Counted from the first letter of the stretch, positions 16,411-25,378 are shown. The stretch: DNA of 64,000 bases from Amycolatopsis sp. A133 (GCF_031082405.1 NZ_JAVHJU010000007.1:62001-126000), one strand, 5' to 3'. The notes: generated by a model from the sequence alone, not told the origin. Numbers and translations: made by a program.

Positions 16411-17607
16411 CTACCAGGTCACCGGCAGCCGGTACAGGCCGTAGATGTTCGCGTCGTCCTTGAACGGCAGGTCGTCGACCGGCGCGGCCAGCGCGAGCTG
16501 CGGGATCCGGCGGAAGAGGGTGTCGAAGACGATCTGCAGTTCCATCCGGGCGAGGTTCTGGCCGAGGCACTGGTGCGGCCCGAACCCGAAGGCGACGTGG
16601 TGGCGCGCGCCGCGCTCGATGTCCAGCTCATCGGGGTTGGCGAACGCGGCTTCGTCGCGGTTGGCCGCGTAGCCCAGCGCCAGCACGCCTTCGCCGGCCC
16701 GGATCAGCTGCCCGCCGATCTCCACGTCCTCGACGCACAGCCGCGCCGTGGCGGCGTCGACGATGGTGAAGTACCGCAGCAGCTCCTCGACGGCGTCCAG
16801 GGTCTTGCCGGGGTCGGTCCGGACGAGCGCCAGCTGGTCCGGGTTCTCCAGCAGCCCGACCGTGCCCAGCGAGATCATGTTCGCCGTCGTCTCGTGCCCC
16901 GCGACGAGCAGCAGGAACCCGAGCGCGGCCAGCGCGGGCCGCCGGTAGGTGCCCTCTTCTCGCAGCTTGACGATCTGCCGGCCGAGCAGGTCGTCCGGCG
17001 GGTTCCGCTCCTTCTCCGCGATGAGGTCGCTCATGTAGCCGCGGACGGTCTCGACCGCTTCCCGCCGCTCCTCCGCCGGCGTGCTGCGGTTGATCAGCTT
17101 CGCCGTCTGGGTCTGGAAGAAGTCGTGGTCGGCGTAGGGGACGCCGAGCATCTCGCAGATGACCAGCGACGGGACCGGCAGCGACAGCGTCTCCACCAGG
17201 TCGCCGGGCTTCGGCCCGGCCAGCAGCGCGTCGATCCGCTCGTCGACGATCTCCTGGATCCGCGGCCGCAGCGCCTCCATCCGGCGCACGGTGAACTCGC
17301 CGAGCACGGCCTTGCGGGCCGGCCCGTGCTCGGGCGCGTCCATGGTGATGATGGTGCGCTCGTCCTCCGGCCGCCGGAAGCCGCCGCCCCGCACCAGCTG
17401 CGGGAAGTCCGGGTGCTGCCGGTCGGCGCTGAACCGCCGGTCGTTCAGCACGGTCCGGACGTCCTCGTGCCTGCTGACCACCCAGGCCTGCCCGCCGTCG
17501 GGCAGCCGCACCCGCGTGACCGGCTCCTCCTCGCGGATCTCGGCGTACGCCGGCGGCGGGGCGAACGGGCACGTGCGCGTCATCGGGAATTCGTGGAGCG
17601 CGGTCAT
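16411..17607 (-). CDS. Cytochrome P450 (second of a tandem pair)
   Basis: 398 residues, full length for soluble bacterial P450s. I-helix LLLVAGHETTANMI (AGxxT oxygen-activation motif), K-helix EELLRYF (ExxR) and heme loop FGFGPHQCLG with the Cys ligand are all intact. The N-terminal TCPFAPPPAYAEI is typical of CYP105-like enzymes. It is closely similar to the upstream P450 over the whole length, with identical runs such as FGFGPHQCLGQNLARMEL, so the pair arose by tandem duplication. It starts 10 bases after the upstream P450 stop and is followed by the ferredoxin. The substrate is unknown; the divergent TetR gene may sense it. Confidence 0.93.
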   Translation of the reverse strand: MTALHEFPMTRTCPFAPPPAYAEIREEEPVTRVRLPDGGQAWVVSRHEDVRTVLNDRRFSADRQHPDFPQLVRGGGFRRPEDERTIITMDAPEHGPARKAVLGEFTVRRMEALRPRIQEIVDERIDALLAGPKPGDLVETLSLPVPSLVICEMLGVPYADHDFFQTQTAKLINRSTPAEERREAVETVRGYMSDLIAEKERNPPDDLLGRQIVKLREEGTYRRPALAALGFLLLVAGHETTANMISLGTVGLLENPDQLALVRTDPGKTLDAVEELLRYFTIVDAATARLCVEDVEIGGQLIRAGEGVLALGYAANRDEAAFANPDELDIERGARHHVAFGFGPHQCLGQNLARMELQIVFDTLFRRIPQLALAAPVDDLPFKDDANIYGLYRLPVTW

Positions 17608-17617
17608 GGCGTTCCCC

Positions 17618-18841
17618 TCACCAGGTCACGGGCAGGCAGTAGAGGCCGAAGATCGACGAGTCGTGCTTGAACGGCAGCTGGTCCACCGGCGCGGCCAGCT
17701 TGAGCTCCGGGATGCGGCGGAAGAGCGTGTCGAAGACGATCTGCAGCTCCATCCGGGCGAGGTTCTGGCCGAGGCACTGGTGGGGCCCGAACCCGAAGGC
17801 GACGTGGTGGCGCGCGCCGCGCTCGAGGTCGAGCTCGTCGGCGTTCTCGAACGCGGTTTCGTCGCGGTTGCCGGAGTAGCTCAGCCCGAGCACGCCTTCA
17901 CCCGCGCGGATCAGCTGCCCGCCGATTTCGACGTCCTCGGCGGCGACGCGCGAGGTCGCGAACTCGGCGATGGTGAAGTACCGCAGCAGCTCCTCGACGG
18001 CGTCGAGGGTCTTGCCGGGGTCGTTCTTGATGATCGCGAGCTGGTCCGGGTTCTCCAGCAGCGCGACGGTGCCCAGCGAAATCATGTTCGCGGTCGTCTC
18101 GTGGCCGGCGAGGAGCAGCAGGAAGGCGAGCGAGACGAGCTCGTCGTGGGCGACGTCGCCGTGCTCTTCGCGCTGCTTGAGGATCTGCCGGCCGAGCAGG
18201 TCGTCGGTCGGGTTCGCCTCTTTTGCGGTGACCAGCCGGTCGAGGTACCCCTGCAGCTCGTCGACGGCCTTCACCCGGACATCCTGGCCGACCTCCCGGT
18301 TGAGCAGCGTCGAGCTGCGCACCTGGAAGAAGTCGTGGTCGGCGTACGGGACGCCGAGCTGCTCGCAGATGACCAGCGACGGCACCGGAAGGCTCAGCGC
18401 GGAGACCAGGTCGGCGGGCTTGGGGCCGGCCAGGATCGCGTCGATGTGCTCGTCGACGATCTGCTGGATCCGCGGCTGCAGCGCCTTCATGCGCTTGACG
18501 GTGAACTCGCCGACGACCTCGCGGCGAGCGGCGCCGTGCTCCGGGGGGTCCATGTTGATCAGCGACGCGGTGAAGTTGGTCCGCCGGACCGGCCGGCCTT
18601 CCCGCGTCAGGAACGGGAAGCCGGGGTTGAACCGGTCGGAGCTGAACCGCGGGTCGGTCAGCATCTGCCGGACGTCCTCGAGCCGCGTCAGCGCCCACGC
18701 CTCCTGACCGGACTGCAGCTTGACGCGCTGGACCGGCCCGGCTTCGCGCAGCTTCTCGTAGGCGGGCGGCGGGGCGAACGGGCAGGTGCGGGGCAGCGGG
18801 AAGGTCTCGTCCCGCGTCGCGGGTTCGGCCAATTCAGTCAT
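17618..18841 (-). CDS. Cytochrome P450 (first of a tandem pair)
   Basis: 407 residues from ATG at 18841, with AGGGGGT as ribosome site. Motifs are intact: LLLLAGHETTANMISLG in the I-helix, EELLRYF in the K-helix and FGFGPHQCLG for heme binding. The N-terminal segment RTCPFAPPPAYEKLREAGPV matches its paralogue downstream. It begins the operon P450-P450-ferredoxin and is divergent from a TetR gene across 180 bases. Differences between the two P450s lie mainly in the B-C loop and F-G regions (for example FLTREGRPVRRTNFTASL), where substrate recognition occurs, so the two probably act on different positions or substrates (inference). Confidence 0.93.
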   Translation of the reverse strand: MTELAEPATRDETFPLPRTCPFAPPPAYEKLREAGPVQRVKLQSGQEAWALTRLEDVRQMLTDPRFSSDRFNPGFPFLTREGRPVRRTNFTASLINMDPPEHGAARREVVGEFTVKRMKALQPRIQQIVDEHIDAILAGPKPADLVSALSLPVPSLVICEQLGVPYADHDFFQVRSSTLLNREVGQDVRVKAVDELQGYLDRLVTAKEANPTDDLLGRQILKQREEHGDVAHDELVSLAFLLLLAGHETTANMISLGTVALLENPDQLAIIKNDPGKTLDAVEELLRYFTIAEFATSRVAAEDVEIGGQLIRAGEGVLGLSYSGNRDETAFENADELDLERGARHHVAFGFGPHQCLGQNLARMELQIVFDTLFRRIPELKLAAPVDQLPFKHDSSIFGLYCLPVTW

Positions 18842-19021
18842 TTCGGACCCCCTAAATCGGACGGAAAGTATGCGGAGGATTACATTCCGGTTCTGTGATC
18901 CAAGGTACCGAAGCGGAAGGACATCGTCCACCTGGTGCCGGCTACCCGTTCGAGGAGGCAGTGCGTGGCCCCTTGACCGTGCGAGAATCACCCCGCGCGA
19001 TTTCAGCGGAAGGCGAACGGC

Positions 19022-19666
19022 ATGACGGCAGATCCCGAGACCACCCTGCGGGCGGACGCGCGGCGCAACCGCGACCAGATCCTGGCCGCCGCGAAGAGCA
19101 TCTTCGCCGTTTCCGGTCCCGAGGTGCCGATGGAGGAGATCGCCCGCGCGGCCGGCGTCGGCGTCGGCACGCTCTACCGCCGGTTCCCGGACCGCGACGC
19201 GCTGGTCCGCGCCGTCGCGATGGACAACTTCGAGCGGGTGCTGATCGACGCGCGCGTGATCGCCGCCGAGGAGACGTCGTCGTGGCGCGCGCTGGAGCGG
19301 CTGCTGCGGCAGTCGGTGGAACTGCAGCTGAGCGTGCAGCTGGCGATGGTGTCGCACCGGGCGCTGGTGATCCTGAAGAGCGACCCGGAGGTCCGCCGGC
19401 TCCGCGACGAGATCCTGGCCGTCCTCGACGGCTTCGTCGTCGGCGCGCAGGCCGAGGGCAAGCTCCGCGACGACGTCGGCGCCGGCGACATCGCGATCCT
19501 GTTCGCGACGCTGCTGCGCCAGGTGCGCGCGAAGTCGTCGCAAGTGGCCGAACTGGCGGCCCGCCGGTGCGTCGGCATCATGATCGACGGCCTCAGCGCG
19601 CGGCCGGGCAGCGAACTGCCGGGCAGCCCGATCACTTCCCACGACCTCGAGCCCGAGGGCGAGTGA
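19022..19666 (+). CDS. TetR-family regulator, divergent from the P450 operon
   Basis: 214 residues. The N-terminal helix-turn-helix is clear: RNRDQILAAAKSIFAVSG, then MEEIARAAGVGVGTLYRRFP. The C-terminal ligand domain is of the common TetR type with no distinct signature. GCGGAAGGCGAACGGC precedes ATG at 19022. The 180-base intergenic region shared with the P450 operon is the obvious target, although I see no clean palindrome there. It most likely represses the P450 operon and itself in the absence of a ligand. Confidence 0.88.
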   Translation: MTADPETTLRADARRNRDQILAAAKSIFAVSGPEVPMEEIARAAGVGVGTLYRRFPDRDALVRAVAMDNFERVLIDARVIAAEETSSWRALERLLRQSVELQLSVQLAMVSHRALVILKSDPEVRRLRDEILAVLDGFVVGAQAEGKLRDDVGAGDIAILFATLLRQVRAKSSQVAELAARRCVGIMIDGLSARPGSELPGSPITSHDLEPEGE

Positions 19667-19730
19667 TCCGGCCGGTTTCCGTGTTAGGGTTCCGCCTCGT
19701 TCTGCCGGAATTGCAGCTGCGGGCGGGAAA

Positions 19731-20606
19731 ATGCGACGAAGAATGCTGGCCGTGTTGTTGGCGATTTCCTTCCCGGTGATTACCGGATGCGGCGGCTCGC
19801 CCGTCGACGGCGTGGCGGCCGCGCCGGCGCCACCGCCTGCTCCGGTGCCCACGTCTTCGGTCGCGGTGTCTTCGGCCGCGCCGTCCACCCCGGCCTCTTC
19901 GACGTCCCGACCTGCGCCTCCGTCGACTCCGGTGCCCCCATCGACCACGCCGGTCCGGAGCTGCCGCACCCCGGAGTTCACCACGAGCGACCCCGACGGC
20001 GGCTGGCCGGACGGCGGTTACTACGTCCACAACAACATGTGGAACGCCGCCGAAGCGGGCCCGGAAACGCTGCGCGCGTGCGCGTACGACAACTGGTACG
20101 TCGAATCCACCCAACCCGATTCGACGTCGGTGAAAACCTATCCGAACGTGCACAAGGACATCAACAACCTGAACGGAAAACCGTTCAACGACTATTCGGT
20201 GATCAAATCCACCTTCGCCGGCCGCGGCCCGGGCACCGGCATCTACGACGTGGCGTACGACCTCTGGCTGAACGGCGTGGGCAACAGCCCGGGCGTCACC
20301 GAGGTCATGGTGTGGACGGAGAACCGCAAGCAGGTCCCGGCGGGCGACAAGCTGACGACGTACACGGCGGCCGGCTTCACCTACGACGTCTGGGCGGAGG
20401 ACGAGGGGTACGTGGCGTTCGTTTCGCGGTCGACGCAGTATTCGGGGAGCGTGGACCTGAAGGCGATGATCGCGTGGGCGATCGGCAAGGGCCTGATCCC
20501 CTCGAACCCGACGGTCAACCAGATCGGCTACGGCATCGAGTTCTGCTCCACGGGCGGTGGGAAGGCGCGGTTCACGCTCTCGGACTTCTCGGTGACGATG
20601 AGCTGA
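19731..20606 (+). CDS. Secreted GH12 beta-glucanase-like lipoprotein
   Basis: 291 residues. The signal peptide ends in a lipobox-like VITGCGGS, so the protein is probably lipid-anchored, followed by about 50 residues of Ala/Pro/Ser/Thr linker. The catalytic part fits glycoside hydrolase family 12: YYVHNNMWNAAEAG, KDINNLNGKPFNDYSVIKST, YDVAYDLWLN, then VTEVMVWTEN with the nucleophile Glu and QIGYGIEFCSTGG with the acid/base Glu. GH12 enzymes cut beta-1,4-glucan or xyloglucan with retention. Cys in RACAYDNW and RSCRTPEF may pair. A 22-bp self-complementary terminator follows. No other cellulase gene is adjacent. Confidence 0.85.
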   Translation: MRRRMLAVLLAISFPVITGCGGSPVDGVAAAPAPPPAPVPTSSVAVSSAAPSTPASSTSRPAPPSTPVPPSTTPVRSCRTPEFTTSDPDGGWPDGGYYVHNNMWNAAEAGPETLRACAYDNWYVESTQPDSTSVKTYPNVHKDINNLNGKPFNDYSVIKSTFAGRGPGTGIYDVAYDLWLNGVGNSPGVTEVMVWTENRKQVPAGDKLTTYTAAGFTYDVWAEDEGYVAFVSRSTQYSGSVDLKAMIAWAIGKGLIPSNPTVNQIGYGIEFCSTGGGKARFTLSDFSVTMS

Positions 20607-20607
20607 A

Positions 20608-20629
20608 GGCCGCCGCCCGGGCGGCGGCC
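20608..20629. terminator. GC-rich self-complementary terminator
   Basis: A perfect 22-base palindrome made of GGCCGCCGCCC and its complement with no loop bases, located between the convergent GH12 and aldehyde-dehydrogenase-like genes. Likely bidirectional; no T-run is present, as is usual in this clade. Confidence 0.7.
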
Positions 20630-20642
20630 CCCGCTCGTGCCC

Positions 20643-21524
20643 TCAGACGCCCAGCGGGTGCCAGACCGTCTTCGCTTCCAGGTACCGCCGCAGGCGCGTC
20701 AAGCCCGGCGCTGCCGTCCAGTCCGGCTCGGTCTCCGGGACCGTCAGGACCCTCTTCACCGTGTTCGCCGCTTCCCGGGCCAGCCCCGGGCGGTCCGCGG
20801 GGGTGGCTCCCGTCAGGTCCAGGGCGTTGACGTCGCCGTGCGAGGCCAGCCAGGGACCCAGTTCGGCCGCGTGGCCGGTGAGGATGTTCGCCACGCCGCC
20901 CGGGACGTCCGAGGTGGCCAGGACCTCCGACAGCGTGATCGCCGGCAGGGGCCGTTCCGCGCTCGAGACCACCACCGCCGCCGAACCCGTCGCCAGCACC
21001 GGGGCCAGGACCTCGACCAGGCCGAGCAACGACGACTGCTGCGGCGCCAGGACGCCCACCACACCCGTCGGCTCCGGGACCGTGAACGAGAAGTACGGGC
21101 CCGCCACCGGGTTCGCCGAACCCAGCACGGAGGCGATCTTGTCCGTCCAGCCCGCGTACCAGACCCAGCGGTCGATCGCCGCGTCCACCACGGCCTCGGC
21201 CTTCTTCTCGGCCAGGCCTTCCGAGGCCGCGACCTCGGCGGTGAACTGGCCGCGGCGGCCCTCCATGACCTCGGCCACCCGGTAGAGCACCTGGCCGCGG
21301 TTGTACGCCGTCGCGGCCGCCCAGCCGGGGAACGCCTTGCGGGCTGCCACCACCGCGTCGCGGACGTCCTTGCGCGACGCGTGGGCCGCGTTCGCCAGGA
21401 ACTTGCCCTTGCCGTCGGTCACCGGGTAGACCCGGCCGGACTCCGAGCGGGGGAACTTGCCGCCGATGTACAGCTTGTACGTCTTGGCGACGGAAATCCG
21501 GTCAGACTGCGTTGAATCAAACAC
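20643..21524 (-). CDS. Half-length aldehyde dehydrogenase-like protein without catalytic Cys
   Basis: 293 residues from GTG at 21524. It matches only the N-terminal half of the aldehyde dehydrogenase superfamily: KLYIGGKFPRSESGRVYPV, the coenzyme-binding fold VGVLAPQQSSLLGLVEVLAP, and LDLTGATPADR where active enzymes have ITFTGSxxVG. The catalytic Cys and the C-terminal domain are absent, and the protein ends in TVWHPLGV. The frame is intact and overlaps the full-length ALDH stop by eight bases, so it is translated and not simply debris. It may serve as a regulatory or structural partner of the full-length enzyme in the deoC operon (inference). Confidence 0.8.
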   Translation of the reverse strand: MFDSTQSDRISVAKTYKLYIGGKFPRSESGRVYPVTDGKGKFLANAAHASRKDVRDAVVAARKAFPGWAAATAYNRGQVLYRVAEVMEGRRGQFTAEVAASEGLAEKKAEAVVDAAIDRWVWYAGWTDKIASVLGSANPVAGPYFSFTVPEPTGVVGVLAPQQSSLLGLVEVLAPVLATGSAAVVVSSAERPLPAITLSEVLATSDVPGGVANILTGHAAELGPWLASHGDVNALDLTGATPADRPGLAREAANTVKRVLTVPETEPDWTAAPGLTRLRRYLEAKTVWHPLGV

Positions 21525-22950
21525 TGAGGTACGCCTCCAGCCCGGTGCGGCCGCCTTCGCGCCCGAAGCCGGATTCCTGGTAGCCGCCGAACGGGGCGGC
21601 GGGGTCGAAGCGGTTGAAGGTGTTGGCCCAGACCACGCCGGCGCGCAGCTGGTTCGCCATCCACAGGATCCGGGAGCCCTTTTCGGTCCAGATGCCCGCC
21701 GAAAGGCCGTACGGCGTGTTGTTCGCCTTCGCCACGGCCTCGTCCGGCGTGCGGAAGGTCAGCACGGACAGCACCGGGCCGAAGATCTCCTCGCGCGCGA
21801 TCCGCATCGACTGGTGGACGTTCGCGAACACCGTCGGCGCGAAGAAGAACCCGCGGTCCGGGACCGGGCACGGGCTGGTCCAGCGCTGTGCGCCCTCGGC
21901 GTCGCCGGCCTCGACGAGCCCGCGGATCTTCGCCAGCTGCTCGGCGGAGTTGATCGCGCCGATGTCCGTGTTCTTGTCGAGCGGGTCGCCGAGGCGCAGC
22001 GTCGAGACGCGGTAGCGCAGCTTCTCGAGCACCTCTTCGGCGACGGACTCCTGGACCAGCAGCCGGGAACCCGCGCAGCAGACGTGGCCCTGGTTGAAGA
22101 AGATGCCGTTGACGATGCCTTCGACGGCCTGGTCGAGCGGCGCGTCCTCGAACACGATGTTCGCCGCCTTGCCGCCCAGCTCCAGCGTCAGCTTCTTCGC
22201 CGTGCCCGCGACCTGGCGCTGGATCGCCTTGCCCACCTCGGTCGAGCCGGTGAACGCGATCTTGTCGATGTCGCCGTGCTCCACGATGGACGCACCGATG
22301 TCGCCCGCCCCCGGGAGGATGTTGACGACGCCGGGCGGCAACTCGGCCTGCTGGCAGATCTCCGCGAACACGAGCGCGGTCAACGGCGTCGTCTCGGCCG
22401 GCTTGAGGACGACGGTGTTGCCGGTGGCCAGCGCCGGCGCGATCTTCCAGGCCAGCATCAGCAGCGGGAAGTTCCACGGGATGATCTGGCCCGCGACGCC
22501 GAGCGGGCGCGGGTTCGGCCCGTACCCCGCGTACTCCAGCTTGTCGGCCCAGCCCGCGTGGTAGAAGAAGTGCGCGGCCGCCGTCGGGACGTCGGAGTCG
22601 CGCGACTCCTTGATCGGCTTGCCGTTGTCGAGGCTTTCCAGCACGGCCAGCTCGCGCGAGCGCTCCTGGATCAGCCGCGCGAGGCGGAAGAGGTACTTGG
22701 CGCGCTCGGTGCCGGGCATCTTGGACCAGACACCGGTGTAAGCCTTGCGCGCGGCCTTGACGGCGGTGTCCACATCGGACTTCGACGCCGTGCCGACCTC
22801 GGCCAAGACCTCTTCGGTGGCGGGGTTGATCGTCTTGAGCGGCTCACCCGAGCCGTCGACGAACTCGCCGTTGACGAAGGGTTTGTAGGAGTCCTTCAGG
22901 TTCGCGATGGCGCGCGACTCCGGCGCCGGTGCGTACTCGAAAACAGGCAT
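21517..22950 (-). CDS. Aldehyde dehydrogenase, full length
   Basis: 477 residues, NAD(P)-dependent. Coenzyme-binding motifs IIPWNFPLLMLAWKIAPAL and FTGSTEVG, the general-base Glu in LTLELGGKAANIV, and the catalytic Cys in GIFFNQGHVCCAGSR (a Cys pair) are all present, with the C-terminal EEIFGPVLSVLTF. It starts in a TGATG overlap with deoC and overlaps the half-length paralogue at its end. In this context it likely oxidises acetaldehyde released by deoxyribose-phosphate aldolase to acetate, or a related aldehyde; this is inferred from the operon. Confidence 0.93.
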   Translation of the reverse strand: MPVFEYAPAPESRAIANLKDSYKPFVNGEFVDGSGEPLKTINPATEEVLAEVGTASKSDVDTAVKAARKAYTGVWSKMPGTERAKYLFRLARLIQERSRELAVLESLDNGKPIKESRDSDVPTAAAHFFYHAGWADKLEYAGYGPNPRPLGVAGQIIPWNFPLLMLAWKIAPALATGNTVVLKPAETTPLTALVFAEICQQAELPPGVVNILPGAGDIGASIVEHGDIDKIAFTGSTEVGKAIQRQVAGTAKKLTLELGGKAANIVFEDAPLDQAVEGIVNGIFFNQGHVCCAGSRLLVQESVAEEVLEKLRYRVSTLRLGDPLDKNTDIGAINSAEQLAKIRGLVEAGDAEGAQRWTSPCPVPDRGFFFAPTVFANVHQSMRIAREEIFGPVLSVLTFRTPDEAVAKANNTPYGLSAGIWTEKGSRILWMANQLRAGVVWANTFNRFDPAAPFGGYQESGFGREGGRTGLEAYLSV

Positions 22951-23924
22951 CAGTCCACCGTCACGTAGTCGGGGCCGCTGTAGTGGCCGTCCACCTGGGT
23001 GCGGCGCTGCAGCAGCAGGTCGTTGAGCAGGCTGGACGCGCCGAAGCGGAACAGGTCCGGGGTCAGCCACTGCTCGCCGGCGACCTCGTGCACGGCGACC
23101 AGGTACTTGATCGCGTCCTTCGTCGTCCGGATGCCGCCGGCGGGCTTGACACCGCGCAGCTCGCCGGTCTGGGCGTGCCAGTCGTGGACGGCCTGCAGCA
23201 TGACGTGGGTGACCGGCAGCGTCGCGGCGGGGGAGACCTTGCCGGTGGAGGTCTTGATGAAGTCGCCGCCGGCCAGCAGCGCCAGCCACGACGCACGCCG
23301 CACGTTGTCGTAGGTCGCCAGCTCGCCGGTCTCGAGGATGACCTTCAGGTGCGCGTCGCCGCAGGCGGCTTTGACGGCCTGGATCTCCTCGAACACGTCC
23401 ATGTACCGGCCCTCGAGGAAGGCACCGCGGTCGATCACCATGTCGACCTCGTGCGCGCCCGCGTCGACGGCGATCTTCGTGTCGGCCAGCTTGATTTCGC
23501 GGGAGGTGCGCCCGGCGGGGAAGCCGGTGGCGACGCTCGCGACGTGTACCCCGCTGCCCTTGAGCGCTTCGACGGCGGTGGCGACCATGTCCGGGTACAC
23601 GCAGACGGCGGCGACGCGCGGGGTGTCCTGGCGTTCGGGGTCGGGCCGCACGGCCTTCGCGGCGAGCGCCCGGACCTTGCCGTGGGTGTCGGCGCCCTCC
23701 AGCGTGGTCAGGTCGACCATGGAGATGGCGGTGTCGATGGCCCACCGCTTGGCGTCCTTCTTGATGCTGCGCGTGCCGAGGCCCGCCGCGCGCTGCTCGA
23801 CGCCGACCTGGTCGACACCGGGCAACCCGAGCAGGAAGCGGCGCAGGCTCGCGGCGTCGCGAGTCGCGTCCACCAGCGGTGCCGGGGTGGCCGGCGCCGC
23901 TGACGTGCTGGTCGTGGCTGTCAT
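22950..23924 (-). CDS. deoC: Deoxyribose-phosphate aldolase
   Basis: 324 residues, the long actinobacterial/eukaryotic-like form. The Schiff-base Lys lies in GGDFIKTSTGKVSP, with the second Lys of the active site in GVKPAGGIRT, and the barrel strands VCVYPDMV and VDMVIDRGAFLEG are typical. It cleaves 2-deoxyribose-5-phosphate to glyceraldehyde-3-phosphate and acetaldehyde in deoxynucleoside breakdown. It heads an operon with two ALDH-family genes (TGATG overlap). The nucleoside-salvage genes upp and a purine nucleoside phosphorylase occur elsewhere in the window but are not in this operon. Confidence 0.95.
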   Translation of the reverse strand: MTATTSTSAAPATPAPLVDATRDAASLRRFLLGLPGVDQVGVEQRAAGLGTRSIKKDAKRWAIDTAISMVDLTTLEGADTHGKVRALAAKAVRPDPERQDTPRVAAVCVYPDMVATAVEALKGSGVHVASVATGFPAGRTSREIKLADTKIAVDAGAHEVDMVIDRGAFLEGRYMDVFEEIQAVKAACGDAHLKVILETGELATYDNVRRASWLALLAGGDFIKTSTGKVSPAATLPVTHVMLQAVHDWHAQTGELRGVKPAGGIRTTKDAIKYLVAVHEVAGEQWLTPDLFRFGASSLLNDLLLQRRTQVDGHYSGPDYVTVD

Positions 23925-24018
23925 GCGCCTGAGTCTAGGCGGCGGGTCCGACAGTGTGGTCCCGACAGCGCGGGGTCCGGAGGTGGGTCACCCGGTGTGA
24001 CGCCTTGGGCGGCGAGGG

Positions 24019-24213
24019 TCAATACCGACGGCAGATGTCCGAGCCGGGGAGCAGGCACCAGCCGTCGGGCGTGGCGGCGACCGGGGCCGGCGCGGTGCAG
24101 GGCCCCGGGCCCTTGCACCAGCCCGGCGGGGTCGCCGCGGAGGCGGGGACGGCGGTCAGGACGGCGGCCGAGGCGAGCAGGCCCGCCGTGACGATCCGGG
24201 TGAGAGTGCGCAT
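24019..24213 (-). CDS. Small secreted four-cysteine peptide
   Basis: 64 residues: a signal peptide (TLTRIVTAGLLASAAVLTAV, cleavage after ASA) and a mature peptide of about 37 residues with two copies of a Gly-Trp-Cys motif, PPGWCKGPGPC and PDGWCLLPGSDIC. Each copy pairs two Cys five or six residues apart, so two disulphides are likely outside the cell. It ends in RRY. The family is not recognised. It lies alone between deoC and the DUF1707 gene, same strand as both. Confidence 0.6.
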   Translation of the reverse strand: MRTLTRIVTAGLLASAAVLTAVPASAATPPGWCKGPGPCTAPAPVAATPDGWCLLPGSDICRRY

Positions 24214-24241
24214 GAGGCCACGCTAGCGGTCCGGCGGCCCG

Positions 24242-24877
24242 TCAGGACTCGATTTGCGGCGGTTCTGACCGCTTCGCCGGCTTCCGGTACACGACGACCC
24301 CGCCCCAGAAGCCGAGCCCGTTGATCTTCACCGTCGGGGCCGTCGGTGGGGCCGGGGGTGCTCCCGACTTGTCCTCCAGCACGAACCCGCCCATGAAGCC
24401 GATGCCCGTGACGTCCACGTTGATGTCGTCCGGGACCGTGATCTGGATGCCGCCCATGATCGCGACCGCGGTGATCGTGCAGTGCTTGTCCGCGAAACGG
24501 GCCTGCCGCAGGTCGATCTCCGCGCCGCCCCAGAACGCGAAGCTGTTGTGCTGCGGGGGCAGGACCCAGCTGCCCTTGCGGACCGCGCCGGACAGGACGC
24601 CGATCGACACCGGGCTGCCCGGGTGGCCGCCGATGCGCTGGTCCGGGAAGCCCAGTGCCCGCGTCGTCGCCGGTTCCAGGGTGGCCGAGGCGGACGGCAG
24701 GTCCGCCGTCACCGGCTTCAGCTCGCCGAGCGTTTTCGCCGCGTAGACCGCCGTGAGCCGCTCTTCCAGCTCGTTCACCGTGATCCGCCCCTCCGCGAGG
24801 GCGTTGTGCAGCACCTGGGCAACACGTTCGCGGTCCGCGTCGGAAGCCCGCATCTGGTCGGGCGTCAGTTCGCTCAC
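24242..24877 (-). CDS. DUF1707 plus DUF2154-like (cell-wall stress) protein
   Basis: 211 residues from GTG at 24877. Residues 1-55 are a DUF1707 domain (MRASDADRERVAQVLHNALAEGRITVNELEERL). The C-terminal half has the repeated glycine-rich beta-helix-like pattern SFAFWGGAEIDLRQARF, AIMGGIQITVPDDINVDV and GFMGGFVLEDKSG seen in LiaF/DUF2154 'cell wall-active antibiotic response' proteins. There are no transmembrane segments. Such proteins are linked to envelope stress in Gram-positives, but the role here is not established. It is divergent from the phosphatase-upp unit. Confidence 0.82.
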   Translation of the reverse strand: MSELTPDQMRASDADRERVAQVLHNALAEGRITVNELEERLTAVYAAKTLGELKPVTADLPSASATLEPATTRALGFPDQRIGGHPGSPVSIGVLSGAVRKGSWVLPPQHNSFAFWGGAEIDLRQARFADKHCTITAVAIMGGIQITVPDDINVDVTGIGFMGGFVLEDKSGAPPAPPTAPTVKINGLGFWGGVVVYRKPAKRSEPPQIES

Positions 24878-24938
24878 CCGGCGCAGCTTATCGGCGAAAA
24901 CCACCCAGCGTGTCCATCTTCCGGAGGACACTGACCCG

Positions 24939-25373
24939 ATGGGATCAACGACGGTCGAGTTCCCGGACGGCGTCCGGGTCCGCGGCCGCGGGCTGGGGCG
25001 CCCGCGACCGGACGAAGCCGAGCCCGATTTCGGGCTCTACCTGGGCACGAGCCGGCTGCGGCGCAAGCACGGCGGGGGCATCACCTGGCCGCACGAATGG
25101 GTCACCTGGCCCGACTTCCTGCTGCCGGCCGACCCGCGGAAAGCGAGGCGGCAGATCAAGGCCCTCCACGAACGGGCGAAGACCGAGACCGTCGAAGTCG
25201 CCTGCTACGGCGGCGCCGGCCGGACCGGCACGGTCATGGCCTGCCTGGCCACCCTCTCCGGCGTCCCGGCCGGAGAGGCCGTCGCCTGGGTGCGGGCGCA
25301 CTACCACGAGCGAGCCGTCGAAACGCCCTGGCAGCGCGGCTGGGTGAGGAGCTTCGCGAAACAGCTAGATTGA
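24939..25373 (+). CDS. Protein-tyrosine-phosphatase-like protein
   Basis: 144 residues. The active-site loop CYGGAGRTG fits the CX5R signature of cysteine-dependent phosphatases (Cys, five residues, Arg), preceded by Ala where classical enzymes have His. A general-acid Asp is possible in [14 protein letters not shown]. The N-terminal [18 protein letters not shown] and FGLYLGTSR are typical of a small actinobacterial family. The stop is six bases before the upp start, so the two are co-transcribed. The substrate is unknown. Confidence 0.75.
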   Translation: MGSTTVEFPDGVRVRGRGLGRPRPDEAEPDFGLYLGTSRLRRKHGGGITWPHEWVTWPDFLLPADPRKARRQIKALHERAKTETVEVACYGGAGRTGTVMACLATLSGVPAGEAVAWVRAHYHERAVETPWQRGWVRSFAKQLD

Positions 25374-25378
25374 CCCGC

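Noticed and set aside
18842..19021. Operator palindrome between TetR and P450 genes
   Set aside because: I looked for an inverted repeat here and found none convincing, so no site is listed.
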